Part shown: piece after piece, positions 22,299-35,200 of the stretch
Layout: each line of letters opens with the position of its first letter
Numbering within the stretch: position 1 is the stretch's first letter
Origin: Geosiphon pyriformis
Taxonomy: Eukaryota; Glomeromycota; Glomeromycetes; Archaeosporales; Geosiphonaceae
Assembly: GCA_016748015.1 (NCBI GenBank)
Contig: JAAOMT010000258.1
Span: 773,558 to 837,557 of the forward strand
Length of the DNA: 64,000 bases
Reading direction: 5' to 3'
Position numbers and translations under genes: made by a program
The notes under the pieces: model-generated
Database searches by the model: none
Seen by the model: only the letters and a program-made list of their open reading frames with translations
Told to the model about the DNA's origin: nothing

Positions 22299-23377
22299 CA
22301 GCGCATCGCAAAAGTATCCGATCCTCAATAACTCTGTAGAATAAGTTGGAGCCCCAGAATTTTCTAAAGACAAAGAATGCCATAAATGCTAATCATTCAT
22401 AAATTTTATAGGTCGATAAATCTTCTATATCAGGTATTTTATCATAATCACAAAAATGTCTCTTCCAAAACACAAGCGATATGAAATAATTTTTTTAAAA
22501 AAGCATTCCAAAGACCCGAGACTTTAACTTCCAGTCACAACAAATTACATTCATTGTTGTAGGTCTACAGCACTTTATTAAGTTAAAAAATGGCCAGAAA
22601 CAAAAAACTTAAGATATCAACCAAAATCTGGCCGAAATCGAATCACGACCCCAAAACAAGATGCCAAAATTGTAAAACTTGCAAAGAAAATAAATTAATC
22701 TAACCCACGGGAAATATAAAAAACGAAAGGTTAGCATTAGTTTAGACACTATTCAACGATGTTTACGTTAAGATGACGGTAAATATAGGGCTAATATTCC
22801 CAAATCGTTACTTACTAATAAAGATAAAAAAACGTTTGGAGTGGGCTAAAATTTTGACTGGGAATCGATTTGTATTTTCAGACAAAAGCAAATTTCGTCT
22901 AAACCAACCAAACATTAAAAGTTTGACAGTTTTCTGAACGAAGAAAATTATTCCGGTCTGTGAAGCATTCATTAAAGACAAATGTATGGGGCTGTTTTCC
23001 AGTGTTGGGTTTTGAGCTGGTTAGCTTCCAACACAATCTCAATGCTACTTTTACGATTACAATATTGAAATATGATTTTTAGGAGCTATTCTATAAAGTG
23101 GATCTTACAAAAAAATAATGATCGAAAATATCGTTCAAAAAAAGTGACCTAGTTAGGAGGAAAATAATGTCAATGTTATTCCATGATCATCAATATCACC
23201 TAACCAAGATCCAATTGAAAACGTTTGGCAAAAAAAATTAAAACTCTTAAGGTATTAAAAGGATCGCTTACCCAATGAGCTTGTAGCAAATCTTGTCAAT
23301 AGTATGAATATATTAGATCTTGTAAACTTTAGCTGTGTACCGAGTTATGAGAGATCGAATACTTTTGCGGGGTACTG
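22299..23377 (+). mobile_element. Degraded Tc1/mariner element with GCAAAAGTATTCGATC termini
   Basis: It starts CAG at 22299 after TA (22297-22298) and ends CTG at 23377 before TA (23378-23379). The terminal repeats share GCAAAAGTAT-CGATC. The plus-strand frame reads WAKILTGNRFVFSDKSKFRL (about 22843-22905), matching the Tc1 W-x-VFSDESKF block with the first catalytic Asp. A PIENVW-like block occurs near 23210. It has frameshifts and is inactive. It lies immediately after the element at 21215-22290. A truncated relative is at 55250-56135. Confidence 0.83.
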
Positions 23378-23379
23378 TA

Positions 23380-24956
23380 TCAGAAACCAATATTCTGGTT
23401 CTTCAAAGAATTTGTAATTGATTACATAAAAAGTGAAAGTAATTCTAGACTATTTGAAATATTCAATCGATTTATCATATATATTTCTATTTTGAGATTG
23501 CTAATAAATCAATTTTTTGCCTTCTCAAAATTCATGCTTCTTTTTTATCTGCCAATACTATGATGTTATTTATGATTGAACGTAAAAGCTTTTACAGGTA
23601 AAAACCTCATGTAGTTATTCTTGATATAACGTATAATTTTTTTGTTATTATTAATTAAATTTTTGTTAATTTCAAAATACATCTGGCCACACATATTTGA
23701 AGTGGCTTTTTGGATCCTTTCTTAAGTATACATGTATTTGTATTGATACCAAAGCTTGCTATTTATAATGAATTTTAAATGGGTTTCTGGATGAACTTTT
23801 ATTGTTAAATTTTAAAAGAATATTATTAATTGAAAATAGTATACTAAAAAGAATCGGGCATTGTTATTTAATAAACGCGTTCGGTAAATAATGCTTAACG
23901 ATAAATAAATTAAATGAATTTGAAAATTTTTATTCAAAAAGGTTATCTTCAGCTTGAAATCTAAATATAACGGGATTTTTAAATCTATCGTTCGACTGGC
24001 TTAATTTTTCAATTTAAATACTTTAGGCACTCAAAATTCTTGACTAGCTGGCCAAGTTAAGCGCATGAACACCCTCAAACAGGAGTTGAATACTTTTAGA
24101 GCCAGCCCGATTAGCTCTTGAACCACCTGATCTAATCTGTAGGTGATTTACTTTTTGATTTATTTCTTCCAGCAAGCCGTGAAAAACGTATTCGAAAAAA
24201 TTGAATTAAGTTGGAACTTTTAGAATGTATAAATCAGATACGTAGATTGCTATAAAATCAAAGAAACAAATAAAAATTACATTGTCGATCCCCCAAATGC
24301 ATTTCTCACTACTCGGCAGCTGTAAGAAATATAAATCTAAAAAATGATTTAATCAAAACAACTCGAAACACTCCTTTTTAAGCTTATAACTGAATTTATT
24401 TTTGGATTATATTATCTACTTGTTTCTTTAGAAATTCATTATCACAAGCCTAAGATATAAATTGTCATTACATTAATATTATGAATCTTGAATTTCCTAT
24501 CAAAAAGCAAATCAATGGTAAAAGGATATAAGAAAAATTCAAGTCAAGCTTTATAGTGATTCTTGTCAAAAAGCCTTGGAATAGCATAGAGTAATAATAA
24601 ATTTATTAAGATCTGTTTAATTTTCAGCAGATAATAATTATTGTTCCATGTTCCCATGATATCTCAGTTGTTTATGACAAAAAAAGCATTAGCAAGTTGA
24701 TATTTTTTCTGAGCAAATATTTTGATTCCCTTATTTGAAAATTTGCAACAAGTTTTGGTTACGGGCATCATCAAGGAAAAACTAAATGATATTGAGAGAA
24801 GACAAATATTGAGGATCATTTTGATTATTGACTTTGCACCGGAAAATTCAAAATATATTAGCTGCTTAGCATAGAAATCTTGTTTTAAGCTAATAAAGTT
24901 TGATATTACTTACTTTCTGGCAATTTCTAGCATTGAAATTTTAAATCAAAACGAAG
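23380..24956. other. Intergenic region with one GC-richer island
   Basis: Mostly A+T-rich without coding frames. At about 23985-24195 the base composition rises. The minus strand there has a short open stretch (VVQELIGLALKVFNSCLRVF) ending at a stop after roughly 30 codons. I do not recognise it; it may be a fragment of a repeat or retroelement. Confidence 0.4.
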
Positions 24957-25214
24957 ATGAAATACATTCTCCTATTTAAAATTTTGTTCTTAATTGTTCT
25001 TTTGGATATATTGATGCACGAAAATTTTGCGACTAGTGAAAAAATTGGTAATTTATTCAAATGTGAAATCATGTTTAAATTTATAGTATGAAAATAATCG
25101 AATATTTCTTTGGCTAACCACTCACAAAATTCGGCACATTTAAAAATAGTGAAACGTGATTCTGATCATGAACAGGTATTTAAAAGAGGCTTTTTTGAAA
25201 ATCTCATCTATTGA
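24957..25214 (+). CDS. Candidate small secreted precursor with two Lys-Arg sites (51 aa, two exons)
   Basis: Exon 1 (24957-25047) starts with a strong signal peptide (MKYILLFKILFLIVLLDILM) followed by HENFATSEKI. A GT at 25048 and an AG at 25148-25149 remove a 102-nt intron. Exon 2 (25150-25214) adds VKRDSDHEQVFKRGFFENLIY and a stop. The two KR dipeptides would allow a Kex2-type protease in the Golgi to release a short central peptide (DSDHEQVF) and a C-terminal GFFENLIY. A longer frame overlaps exon 2: 25156-25434, 92 codons, with three S-P-x-x-x-x-K motifs. A later 3' splice site (near 25227) could join the same signal peptide to that frame. The signal peptide is clear; the rest of the model is uncertain. 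Confidence 0.42.
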
Positions 25215-25434
25215 AAATAAAGCAACTAATCCAGAACTTATTGGAAAGTTGAGAAATGTTCCTTATCGTTCTCCGGAACTACATGGTAAACCTATCGAAC
25301 GCTCTGCCAAGCCAATTGTGAAAATTCTTCGATTTACCCAGTACTCTCCAGAGGTGATCGTCAAGGCTAATAGATTTATATACCTTTCACCTCAACCTAT
25401 CACAAAAATTTTAGGTCCTGCAAAAATAATGTAA

Positions 25435-27050
25435 GAAATGTTTGAAATTTTTCGAGGTTATCAATGCCTCTTTCAAAAAATGTAAAGATTCCCTTACATG
25501 CATTAATCATACTAGCTACGCTAAATCTAATTCTTCCCTTGATAATCAAACGTATAAAGAAAGTTATCACAGAATTTAAGTGGAAATGTATTTTAATATC
25601 TTTTGACAACTTCCTCTATTCTATTTACATTTTCACGTTTTGCTTATTACCTAAAATTTTTAATTATTCTCTGTGAATTTAATATAAAAATAGAAAAAGG
25701 GTACTTTTCTCAAAATCGAAAAACTTCATATCCAATTCCCTTATTAATATACATTATCTCATTCATTTGAATTTTCACAAAATACTTTTGATAAAATAAA
25801 CTAAAAAGAAATTTTAATAAAAATTTGAAATAAAATAAAATTAGTTATGTCTCAAAAAATAAAAGCAAAATAATTCTAAAATATCACAATAATCTGCAAT
25901 TTCAAAAGAAAAAAACTTTTAAAAAATTATGATACTTTTAACTAAAAAATAATTGAAATTTTTTTGGATTTCAAAAATTTAATGTAATAAATATAAAAAC
26001 AAAATAATTTTCAAAAGAAAACGAAGAATTAATATATATTAGTGAAATATTGAAATCCTGATCATATCTCAATAAAACAAAATTGTAAACAATAAATGAC
26101 CTTAAATATATATTATATTCAAAAAGAGTAATTTCCTTTCAAAAATAAAAACGTTAATGAATTAATTTAGAATAATTCAAAGATATAGTAGTTCAAATAT
26201 ATTTTTTAAAATTTATTATTATTTTTAAAAATTCTAACACTGAACATGAAAACTTGTAAAAATTAAATTTTTTAATGCAGTAAAAACATTATCATTAACT
26301 TTTATGGTATTTAGTTTTTGTTGGTTTAATTTCAAAAAATAAAAAAATTTCAATATTATCGTAGGTTTTTTTTTCAAAAGAAAAAGGAATTATACATACG
26401 AAATATTTTCTTTGAATAATCATAATACTTATTTACGGCAAACAAGTTAAGATTGTGATTCATATATTTTAAAAAAATTTTATCCTAATTTAAAAATAAA
26501 ATGTTTCTATCCAAAATCTCACAATATTAATATAAAAAAACGATTGTCTGCGCAGATAGTCATTGTAGCTTTTAAGGCTATACTCTCATTAATCATTTAT
26601 TAAAACCTAACCTTTCGTAAATATATAAATTAAAATGTTTTTTTAAATGCGTGCCTAAAATTTCTATTTAGATTTGGGTTGGTTCTTTATTTTCATTATT
26701 TTTAATTTTGGAAAACGAAAAAATTTTATTTGCTGCAAATTGGAATCAATGAAAAAAGAAAATATAAATTAATTTAATTTAATTTAAATGTTTATAATTT
26801 GAATGACTTTAGTAACTTCAAAATTAATGATTCAAAAAAAAATTGAAATTTATAGGCATTCGGTTAGAATGATAAGCTCATTTGAAAAAAAAATTTATCC
26901 AATTAATTAAAATTCCATCTGCAAGAAATATAATCTATAATACATATTCTAACTTTCAAAATTCTTAATTTACATTGTTCCGATTTTTTTCCCAAAAATA
27001 TATTATTTTTATTTTACCATATAACCGTCAATCACTAGAGTCTCTGAAAT
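25435..27050. other. A+T-rich intergenic region
   Basis: Downstream of the secreted-peptide candidate and downstream of the amine oxidase stop. No coding frame or repeat supported. Confidence 0.5.
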
Positions 27051-29252
27051 TTATAATTCAACACCTTCTCTCTTTAGAACCTGTGCAAAGGCCCTCTCAG
27101 CCGCTTGAACAGCGCCAGACATGTACCCAATATCCTGATGTGCAGTTTCGGTACCTGGATAGTTTATTTACCAAAAAAAGAAATTGAAATCAAAAATGAT
27201 TCATTATATTAAAAAGGTCAAAAATTAAACGCTCACCAGCAAAGTAAACATTTCCAATAGGCTCTCGAAGTGCATCTGCATAGTAAATCAAAGTTCCCGG
27301 AGGCTATATGATTTACAACAAGGTTTATTTTGAAATTTTAAGCAATACAGTTTTATAAAAATATATATATATAACTTTCATACACAAATTCCTACTGGTG
27401 CGCCGCCGATCCAATCATCCAGAAGCCAATTCTTTTCAATATAATGAGTTGGATTTTCCGCCTCGGCTGAGTTGAAAATGCGCGCCACCAAGGATAAAAG
27501 ACGCGCTCGTGTTATTTCAAGTGGCAACTATAGTAATTTCTCGGCGTATTAATATTCGAAATTGAAATTAAAAATTTTCACGCCAAAAATTTAAACCGAT
27601 TATCGAAGAGACAAACTTTTGTGTGCTCAATTGCATGTTTTCCAACAATGAACACGGTCAACGCAATGACTGACAAATCATGGTTACAACCATCGTAAAT
27701 CTGGAATATCTTTTATTAGAATATCTTGTATTCATAAGTCATTGAATTTTCACAAAGGAACTTACCATCGATATAGGTGACACTGCTTGACCTTCTGCAT
27801 TTGGAAAATCATCAAATGGGATGGCCTCACCAGCATAACCTTTTTCTCGCCACCATGCTGTTTCGTAAACAAGGTGAACTTTCATATATGCTGCCATGAA
27901 AAATTTTTCACATAGCTAAAAGAATGAGGTGATTAGATTTAGAATATATATAAATGAAACAACATATAAATTGAAAAGTTCCTTGAGAAGGTTACTTTAT
28001 TTCTTGGGACTCCAAGAGACGGTTCAAAGGTTATCTTTGACTGAGCTGTCGGAGGAATAGCGAGAACGATGTAATCACTGGTAAATAATTTATCTCCACT
28101 GTAAACGTCGACACTTGTTTCATGACGGTAAACATAAGTCACTGGATGTTCTAGGTAAATACAATTGGGTGGTAATTTCCTTTGGATGAGCAATGGAATC
28201 CTATAAGCCCCTCCTTTAATTTTATATTCTTGGACACCATTTGTGGTTTCACATAGGTTCAATATTCCTGATTGAAGGATAGTAAAGTAAATTTAGAGTT
28301 TTTATGCCTTTTCAAATATTGATATAAACATAGCAAATTTATATTAACCTCCAGCTGATTTAATTGTGCACAAGAAAAACAACATTGAAATTTCTTTAGC
28401 CTCTGCACCGAAAATCATTCGTACAGCTACATCCAGCAATTCTTTGGCACTTGTCGTCCTTATTTTGGATTTGGTCCAGGATTCAACTGTTATAGAATCC
28501 CAATATGCAGCGTTTTCTAAGTAAGTCCAAATAAAATAAAATTCAATAAAATTCAATAGACTGTATCTTTTTCGATAAAAAGCTTTTGCGATCATACTTG
28601 ATTTTTGTGGAGAATCGATATTAATATCTTTTATTAGTTTGTCTAAAGTTGATATAGCGTTAAATTGAAGATCAAGCAAAGCTAAAAAATGAGATTAATT
28701 GTTGAAACCTTTTGGTTATAAAAAAAATTCGAGCTATTATTTTTACATAAAAACTTACCAAAAATGTTTAATGGTGGTATTGAAGATTTACTGCTAAATT
28801 TTTTAATTCCATTTTTCCGCCAATGAACTTTTGTCCCTTGGTTATATTGTTCGTAGGTTTCGACATTAAATTCTTTCAATAGATCGAGAATATGTGTTTG
28901 GGTTTTTCCGACCCATTGAGCTATGAAACAAAACGAATTCCTTTAATCTCTCTCGAAAATCAAAATTGCCTAAGATGTTACTCGACTTGCCTCCCATATC
29001 TATTTTATTATCATGGTCCACATCTTCGGCGTAAATACGACCACCAATACGATTACTAGCTTCCAGGATTTTAACTTCAAAACCAGCCTTGTGGAATAAT
29101 TGAGCAGCACGAAGACCTGATAGACCAGCTCCACTTTCAATATTCCCATAAAAAGAATAATTTAAGCCCTATCTAAGGTAAAAGTTAAACGAAAAACAAC
29201 CAAATTTTAGCTCGCCTTATAAAACTTACACAATAATAACAGATTTTAGCAT
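27051..29252 (-). CDS. Flavin-containing amine oxidase (monoamine oxidase-like), ten exons, 493 aa
   Basis: Exons 29252-29230, 29133-28991, 28920-28759, 28681-28349, 28267-27996, 27915-27766, 27700-27617, 27527-27384, 27303-27237 and 27154-27051 sum to 1,482 nt in frame. The N-terminus MLKSVIIVGAGLSGLRAA is the FAD dinucleotide-binding loop, followed by the ribose-binding Glu (KILEASNRIGGR, E32) and the MGAQWVGKTQTHIL motif. The middle has GGAYRIPLLIQRKL and YIVLAIPPTAQSKITFEP; then YETAWWREKGYAGEA. The C-terminal flavin segment reads YFAGTETAHQDIGYMSGAVQ. This family oxidises primary or secondary amines or polyamines with O2, giving aldehyde, ammonia and H2O2. The position of the covalent-FAD Cys of animal MAO (SGGC) is IGGA, so FAD is probably bound non-covalently, as in fungal MAO-N. 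Intron 2 has a GC donor. Substrate unknown. Confidence 0.92.
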
Positions 29253-32200
29253 CTTTTGTAAGAAATGAAGGATCTTTTTTTTCGTCAAGAAAAAAGTTCA
29301 AATATGTTGGGAGTTCTTTGTATTCTGCAGAATGTCTATCAAATCTATTCTTGAATTATTTGAAAAGTCGAAAGCTACACAACAATACCTTTGACTCACA
29401 AATGTGATTGGGAAGATCGAAAATCGCTTGTTTGTTAAGGCTAATTATGGTTAGGGTGATCTGGATGTAATTGGGCTTAAGTATGCAGTTTGCATTTAAT
29501 AAAAATACTTCCATGAATGGTTTTACGACATATCCAAAAATAACTTAGATTTTGGATAAATCAAGGCTAGTGAAATTAAGTTACATTGTCAATTGAGAGA
29601 AATGATTCTCTGAAGTTAGCTTCAAACGTATTTGGTAAACTTTTTAATGGGACTTTTCCTTAAAAAAAAAAAAATTCTGCCAAGATTTTTTTTGATATAT
29701 TGATAAGAAATTAACACGTGATACCGAATTGATGAAGAACTTTTCTTTATTAAACTTTCATCAGGTATAAAGTGTCATTTGTAAAATAGAGTATATATCA
29801 TTTTCAGAATTATCATTCCGATTTTGGAAGGCATTAGATTGTTGAATAGTCTCTAATCAAAATCCGCTTGGAACGATGCACTGAGGTTCATTTGTGTTTC
29901 CTTAAAAATTAAGTGTTGCAGTATCCTAACTTAGCTCCTCTTATATAATCTTCAAAATTTATTAAAAGAAAATATCTGAGCCAAAAAAAAGCAGTTTCAT
30001 TAAATCAATTTCAAAATAATTTTTACAAAAAACTAAGAGAATAAAATTTAAATTTTTTTCTGATGGGCAAAATTATTTGATAAAACAATTTAAACAGAGC
30101 TTTGCAAAGAACCCTTGTTCAAAGTAAAATAGCTATCAATAATATAACTTATTATAAAAGCAACCAGAGCAGCATTAATAATATTTGTTGATTTTTTGGG
30201 TGAATGTAAAAAATTTAACTCATCTCAAAATTTTGACTTTGACCACAATATAACTTCTGTTTCAGTTCATGAAAACATACAATTTGTGCTTAATATATAA
30301 TTGACCTATAACGATATTTCACATTGTAGTAGTTTCAAAATTTTGTTTCTTTGATTTCAAAAAACTAAAAATAGGTTCAGTACTTTATTACCAAATGGTT
30401 TAACGATAATTTTTCAATGAAAAAGCCTCGTTTACAGGTGCATCGTTCTTTCCTAATCCGTTTACGATTGGGAAAAAATTCTAAAAACTTAATAAATCAC
30501 AATTCCTAAAAAAGTTATAAATATCTTTGGAAACGTTGGAAAATTGAAAGTGACACTAATAGCTGGCCTTTGATAGTCTTAAGTCCTTCCAACTTTTCAA
30601 AAGATGTGAATGAAGATTCTATGAATCTTGATATTACAGGAAAAAACCAAAGTTTTTACATTTAAATTTGGAGAAACACGATGTGTTTATATACTTGAAT
30701 TTTTATAATTTATATCAACTTTTTCTAATGTTGTTCAAATTTTTTTGACAAGAGTCAATTTTTTTTTGCATAAATATTTTCCAATAGGAAATGAAAAAGA
30801 TTATAATATTGAATTTTTTGTTTTTTAGATTATTTCTCAAAAACCCAAAATTTTCTTAAAACCTTGATTTTTAAAATGTATTTGCTCTTCAATTTTAAAA
30901 AGTAAAAAAATTATACCAATTCTCATGATGATACTTTTGGTTCTTTTGCCTTGATCAAATTTTTGCAACTATTTCAAAATTTATCATTCATTTATACAGT
31001 TTATCTTTTGAATTTAAATATTTTACATAAACAATATGTCAACATAATGTATCAAATGGAAGCTATTTTAAAAGCGAAATCCAAAAAAATTGGCTTATGT
31101 TGAAGATTTTCAATTCTTGGCACAAAAAATGAATTAGCTTTCACCAATGTCAATATTATTCAAAAATATCTATTTTATTTTAGTTTCTGTTAAATTATTA
31201 ATATTAAACCTAACTTCATTTTAAAATTTTATATACATGTAGAAAAAGAAATGATATTGAAAAATTTTGAATGCATATATTTGATTCGTAAATAATTGTG
31301 GTCAAAAATTAAAAAACCTTATAACAAACATTTTTCAAAAACCTTAGAAAATTTCCAATAATCAAAAATAAAAACTATTTTCTTTAAATCAAAAACTTTT
31401 TTGTCTTCAATTGGAAACATTATACCTCAGAATTTTTTGATATTTTAATTTTGTTAAAATATTTTTAGCATTAATTACATTAAAAAGATAAAAAACCTTT
31501 CAAAATATATTATAACTTTTAAACTACTTTCTACTCTTCATACAATAGTTTTAAATTTTTGATTATCCAATAATGGAGTATTAATTTTTAGAGATCGTTT
31601 TTGCATTTTTTATAGTAATATCATACGTTTTCATAAACAAAATAATTCTTTAAAAATTAATATTAAATTCTTTTGGTTTTTGTTTTGATAATCTGTTTTT
31701 CGAATTAAGCAATCATTGCTTGATTTAATTCATATCAAACTTAATATCTAAAATATAGTTTTTCAAATCTTTTAATATTTATCACGCATTCATGTGATAT
31801 CTTCATAAATTTACATTCTGTGTTTTGACAGAAACACTTTTTTATATCACATAAAAGCTAAAAATTTAATAAAAAAACTTTAGGTCAATAATTAGTAAAA
31901 CACTTTAAATAAACTTTTCCCATTTTTCTAACTCATTTCAAGGAAAAAAATTGTAAAATTTTTTGATTTTCAAAAAAAAATATTATTTTCAGAAAAGCAT
32001 TCAAATCTAACTTTGTATTACAATTTATAAAAAAAAATTTTCAAGATATTCTGCTAATTCTTTTTTGCCTTGAGTGCGCACATTTCGAAAATTAGCTCCA
32101 AATATATATTAAAACTGTAAAAAAGTCTAAAAGTTTGTCCAACAAAAATTTGAGAATTAAGGAGATTTTTAAGAACTCGAAAGTTTTCATTTGAAAAATA

Positions 32201-35200
32201 AATTCTCTCTGAGATGTTATACTTAACATGATATTTGGGTTCAAAAAATAGGCTCAAAATTTATTAAACTTGACTTTACAATAAAAAGTTATGTTTAATT
32301 CCTTTCATTTAACCTGAGTTCCTTATTACACTTTGAATTTTGGTAAACTTGAATTTTAACAATTTTTATTGAATTATCATTCAAAATTTCGTGATTTGAG
32401 TAAAATTGTGTTAAACTAAACCAAAAAATATCAAAATATATTTCCTTCCAATTCAATAGCTTAAATTGACAAATATATTAAAATTTAACGCTTTTTTAAT
32501 ATTGATTAACTAGACTATCCCATAAGAACTTTTCTTTTATAAAGACAAAAACTGAATTTCCAAATAAAAGATTTACATAACTGTTTGTCTCCACTTTTCA
32601 ATTGAAAAGCTTTAATTAAAAAATTAACGAATAAGTAAAGTTAAATAACACTTGCTTAAAAGTAAGAGAAATTGACAAACTAGCCTTTTGAAAAAATCTA
32701 AAAAAGCTTCACAAACTTATAGTAAAGAATTTTAATTAAACTGCATCTGCTCATAAGCTTAATTAAAAACAACTGTATAAATAACCTTTTAATTTCAAGG
32801 AAATATATTGTTTCATTTTAAAAATTTAAACAAAAAATTTTAATTTATACAATTAACTAAATACATATAGTTTATTTAATTTTGGCGTTGAACATGTTTT
32901 GATGATATTTCAAATTTTCAAAATATTTATTCAATACTAAACATTCCACTATTAGTAAACAATATTGATCAGGTTTCAGTAAAAAAATATGTGATAAAAA
33001 ACTATAGTATAAATTAACTTCAATTAGCTTTTGTGATAATTCAGCAAAAGAGAAAATTTTGAAAACATACAATATCTTCTGTATATGGTTTTCTAAAAAA
33101 AAACTTTTCTCTTTTACCAACTCAAACAATTTTGGTTTTAATATATGCCACTTTTCAGAAATATCCACATTAGTAAGATATATTTAGATTTTTTTGAGGC
33201 AAAAGACCATTTTACATAATTTATAATAACTGGCCAACAATAATCAATGATAAATACAGATTCTATTATAATCTAAAAAAGCAGATTAAAATTTTATTTC
33301 AAAAACTAATATGAGAATGGCATTTATCTCCAATTCTTTCTTTGATATCGGTTGCTTAAAAAACTGATTAATTTTATATATGAAAAATTTAATATTTTTG
33401 AAAAAACAAATATTCCATTTAAAACATTGATATAATATTATTATCATACTATATATTTTCAATGAAATTAAAATTTAAAAACACACTATTTAGTCATTTA
33501 ATTTAATATTGACAGAAATATTTTATGATAAATCAAAATTGAGTATTTTCAATGCTAAAAAAGTATTTGACAGATTTTCCAGATTTCCAGATGAAATAAA
33601 TAAATAATATTTTAATCTGTTTTTGCTATTAGAATTCCAATACCTCGAAATATAGAGCAATGAACCTCTAGTAATAATTTGATTTTTCAAATAAGTAAAC
33701 TCATTTAAAATAAAATCTTATAAGAGCAATTTTTAAAAGTAACCAAAATTTTAAAATATCAATTTTAGGATATATGTCCGTTTTAATATATTCATTGAAA
33801 TCATTTCGGTTTTTAAAAAAAGAAATTTTGTATAGAATACTTCATCAAATAAACAGAAAAAAATACCCAAAATAAGGTGCAAAAATCAGAACAAAGCTTT
33901 GTTTAAGCAAAATATTTTCACGCGCTATTTTAACCGAAACAAACAAAAATGTTCACAGAAATAAAAGTAAAGAGTTATTACATATTTAAAAAAATATTTT
34001 CACGCACATTTCTTCCAATCCAATTTCTTCATTCACCTATGAGAGCCCAGTCTAAAAAATTTTCAAAATAATTTAATTTAATATAAAAAATAGCATGCTT
34101 AAATGTGATAATTTTCAGAAACTCTTTTCATTTGAGATTTATTTTGAAGTTAAAAACAAGCTTTTTACATATTAAAAGTTAATGATCGAATTTTAATTTA
34201 TTTTTGAGATAATATGAAGTGTCTGTCTTTCCGATAACAAAAAAAATTCTAAAACGGTAGATTTTTTTTCAATTCTACTTAAAACTTGAATGAAAATTAC
34301 GATACTATAATCTGATTTTTAAATTAAATCTAAATTTAAAGACAAAGGCTAATTGCCTTATAAATTCAATATTTATGTATGTGATTTTTTCCAATTTTTT
34401 AATAAATTTTCCAATAATTTATTGAGAAATACTGCATATTTTAAACTACACACTTTAATCTTTGCTCTAACATTAAATAAAATATTCACATCTAGAAGAA
34501 ATTTATAATTATCAAATTTTTACAAATAATTAAAATTTTATGCTTTATTAGTATTATAATTAATTGATTTTTCTTTTCAAAAAAATTAAAATCCATCCTT
34601 TAAAATTTTCTGAAATCTAAAACCTCTACTTTTATTTTTTCAAATTTAAAAAAACACAACTTCTGAAGATAAAATATTAATATTATAATTGTATTGTATA
34701 CCTTCGTTCTTGAACTTTTCAAATTTGTTGCATTTCTATATATGAATAAAACTGGCCATCAAATCAAAATTTTGTCAATTAAAGAATCCTTAACTCACAA
34801 AATATTAACAAAATTGTGAATTTAAACCCAATAATCTCACAAAGTGCATACATCTGTCTGCACAGCTAATTAATTAATAAATAAATATTTTTCCAATGTT
34901 TTGCTCAAAAAACAAAAGGTAAAATACCAAAAAACATCGAAAACAACATATTTGAACCTATAATTAGATTCAGATTTCGTTACATTATAATTTGCTTGGA
35001 TTAAAAAAGATCATTTTGAACATTAAATATAAAAGTGCTTTGTTTGCTATGTCATACTGGCTTTTTCTCAATAACTTTTATGACTGCATTTCTCAATCAA
35101 ATTAAAAAAATTACTATATTTACATTATATTTTTCTTCAAGGGTTGTACAGAGCCAAAAATAAGAAAAATTAAAAATATGATGAAATTATGTTTCAAAAA

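Noticed and set aside
32872-33168. 98-codon minus-strand frame in the A+T-rich desert
   Set aside because: Low-complexity F/L/K/I/S composition as expected from A+T-rich DNA; no motif.
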